A DNA stretch of 64,000 nucleotides from positions 398,966 to 462,965 of the forward strand of contig ML133409.1 in NCBI GenBank assembly GCA_003864495.1, in the 5' to 3' direction. Positions 63,001-64,000 of the stretch are shown here, piece after piece. The first letter of the stretch is position 1; each line of letters starts with the position of its first letter. Made by a program: the position numbers and the translations under genes. The notes under the pieces are model-generated. The model made no database searches. It was not told where the DNA came from and worked only from the letters and a program-made list of their open reading frames with translations. Source of the stretch: Nemopilema nomurai (Eukaryota > Cnidaria > Scyphozoa > Rhizostomeae > Rhizostomatidae).

Positions 63001-63916
63001 CATTTTCATTAAATCTAAGCTTTAACAATGCGAGCTATTACAAAAGTCTCTCTAACTGTTGCTGTTTTTCTCTCAATATAACATTGTGCGCAGTGGATTT
63101 TAATGGAGCCACTTTTAATCATATTTGGAGCTTTAACCAACTTTCCATTTTTGAACTCTATTTAATCATTGTTTGCAACTGCTAATATCAAAGAGATACC
63201 ATTCATAAGAGGTGTGGAGGCGTGTTCACAATAGTTCATTGAAATATGTGTATAATTATTAATATTTCCATTGCAGGATCGATTTGCATTGCTTTTCCTA
63301 TTCATGGTTGTTAACTGCGCCCTGTAAGTAATCATAGGTTTAATGGCCTTGTATGATCTTGCTGCCTAATATTATCATAATGTCTTTTCCATTTCCTTAA
63401 TAAAGTTATTGGCTCATTAAGCCCTCAAAGTCAAGTTATGCTTCTTCTTGACTTCAAAAAATGCCTAACGCTAACGGCAATTCTTTGACCCGTGTTCATT
63501 TATCGTTACATACAGTAAGATTTCACTTGCGATCATTTTTGTTTTGTAACGTGTCATGCTTAATCTATGATCCTTCAATGTTACCTCACCATCACGATAA
63601 TAATACAACTTCACGATAAAAAGTTTTCCAATATTTGCCTTGCCATGGCCTTGTTTTGAATAATCATCTGTTTCATCTATCAGCAGCAAGATAATTTCCC
63701 TTTGCGTTCTGACTATGTTGTGTGCAATACCTCAGCCTGTTTTTTTTAACTGTGTTGTAGTAATTATGCTGTAGAAATTTCGCTGCAATAATTGAATTTT
63801 GGCATTTCAGGTCGATCAATGGTCTTGTTAACATGCCGGCAGATTTCGCGACTTACTTGCTAGGGATTATCATCCTGAACGGGATGCTGTATGTCCTCTT
63901 CTATGTCTTCATGAAG
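51027..63916 (+). CDS. SIDT: SID1 transmembrane family protein (SIDT), 5' 23 exons; continues off the right edge
   Basis: SID1/SIDT family membrane protein, linked to double-stranded RNA uptake and to lipid or lysosomal function in animals. Exons: 51027-51209, 52447-52562, 52728-52886, 53112-53160, 53477-53575, 54000-54080, 54500-54647, 56218-56283, 56633-56726, 56937-56992, 57274-57369, 57668-57822, 58132-58205, 58679-58819, 59434-59508, 60018-60066, 60299-60341, 60782-60856, 61487-61623, 62279-62381, 62871-62929, 63277-63323 and 63811-63916. Phases agree throughout; 737 residues so far. A signal peptide precedes a beta-rich ectodomain ([33 protein letters not shown]). TM1 is at 56633, and a cytoplasmic loop ends [17 protein letters not shown]. 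The TM core carries [35 protein letters not shown] and the family signature [14 protein letters not shown]. The final His-containing exons are outside the window. Confidence 0.93.
55226..55513. mobile_element. Foldback/MITE-like element, copy C (diverged)
   Basis: Degraded relative of copies A and B. It contains ATAGCCAGTTGCGGATCAAA, TTTTTAGAAGAGTCCAAGAA and a right end reading AAAAAGCGGAAATAG then TGCATACTTAAAGTA. It is located in a SIDT intron. Confidence 0.6.
57029..57083. repeat. Tandem repeat, two copies of about 27 bp
   Basis: GTGCTGGTACTTGCTTTCTT followed by CTAA occurs twice in tandem in a SIDT intron. Confidence 0.8.
57850..57905. repeat. Tandem repeat, three copies of about 18 bp
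   Basis: Three units of AAAGGGATATTTATGCTC, slightly varied, in the SIDT intron just after exon 12. Confidence 0.85.
59794..59859. repeat. Tandem repeat, two copies of 33 bp
   Basis: CCATTAACTCACCTTCGAGG followed by CTCGAGTTTGG occurs twice with period 33 in a SIDT intron. Confidence 0.9.
61110..61358. mobile_element. Foldback/MITE-like element, copy D (short, diverged)
   Basis: Left end AGCTAGAATTAGCGGAACCA, right end AACTGGTTCTGCATCTTCTAG: inverted and related to the termini of copies A and B. The internal GTCCGACGTTTGTATGTACT matches the family. It is located in a SIDT intron. Confidence 0.65.
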
Positions 63917-64000
63917 GTTCGTTCACTCTCTAATCTGCTGCGTTATATAACAAAGAACTGATATGCTATGTGAGATGAGCAACAATGTACATAGTTTTGG

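Noticed and set aside
1..64000. tRNA, rRNA, CRISPR arrays, operons, bacterial insertion sequences
   Set aside because: None was seen on either strand; the gene structure is spliced and eukaryotic throughout.

Overview
This is eukaryotic, almost certainly metazoan, DNA. It is AT-rich, and the coding information lies in short exons (36-360 bp) with GT..AG boundaries and matching intron phases; there are no operons or Shine-Dalgarno sites. The gene set (VWDE-like secreted/membrane protein, FKBP6, SVOP-type transporter, secreted alpha-carbonic anhydrases, SID1/SIDT family protein) fits a non-vertebrate animal. A cnidarian, perhaps an anthozoan, is my best guess, but that is inference. I built the gene models by hand from translated similarity, splice sites and phase continuity.

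Layout. (1) 141-9769, minus strand: a VWDE-like gene (Calx-like region, VWD domain, Cys-rich stretch, start of an EGF) whose last exons (rest of the EGF, transmembrane segment, cytoplasmic tail) lie upstream of its first exons. Single-N gaps at 140 and 9770 both fall inside what looks like the same EGF exon, and bases 1-139 repeat 9390-9528, so this block is probably mis-scaffolded or carries a redundant copy. A 680-bp polypurine tract, a 98-bp perfect tandem duplication and a possible small secreted-peptide gene (6449-6749) lie in the same block. (2) 10024-17025, minus: a complete 12-exon FKBP6 orthologue (390 aa). (3) 19250-31199, minus: a 16-exon SVOP-like major-facilitator transporter with a second candidate first exon at 28125-28485 and one splice junction that is out of frame by one base. 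(4) 33200-38058 minus and 42067-49253 plus: two secreted alpha-carbonic anhydrases arranged head to head with the same intron phases. The second lacks the segment that normally holds the QSPIDI motif. (5) 51027-63916 plus, running off the right edge: a SID1/SIDT family membrane protein, 23 exons and 737 residues so far.

A foldback/MITE-like repeat family has four copies here, all within introns (VWDE-like, FKBP6 and two in SIDT). The genes have no evident shared pathway except the carbonic anhydrase pair. The most useful observations are the assembly break through the VWDE-like gene, the alternative first exon of SVOP, the SVOP junction anomaly, and the damaged or divergent third exon of the second carbonic anhydrase. 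I found no tRNA, rRNA, CRISPR array or prokaryotic mobile element.
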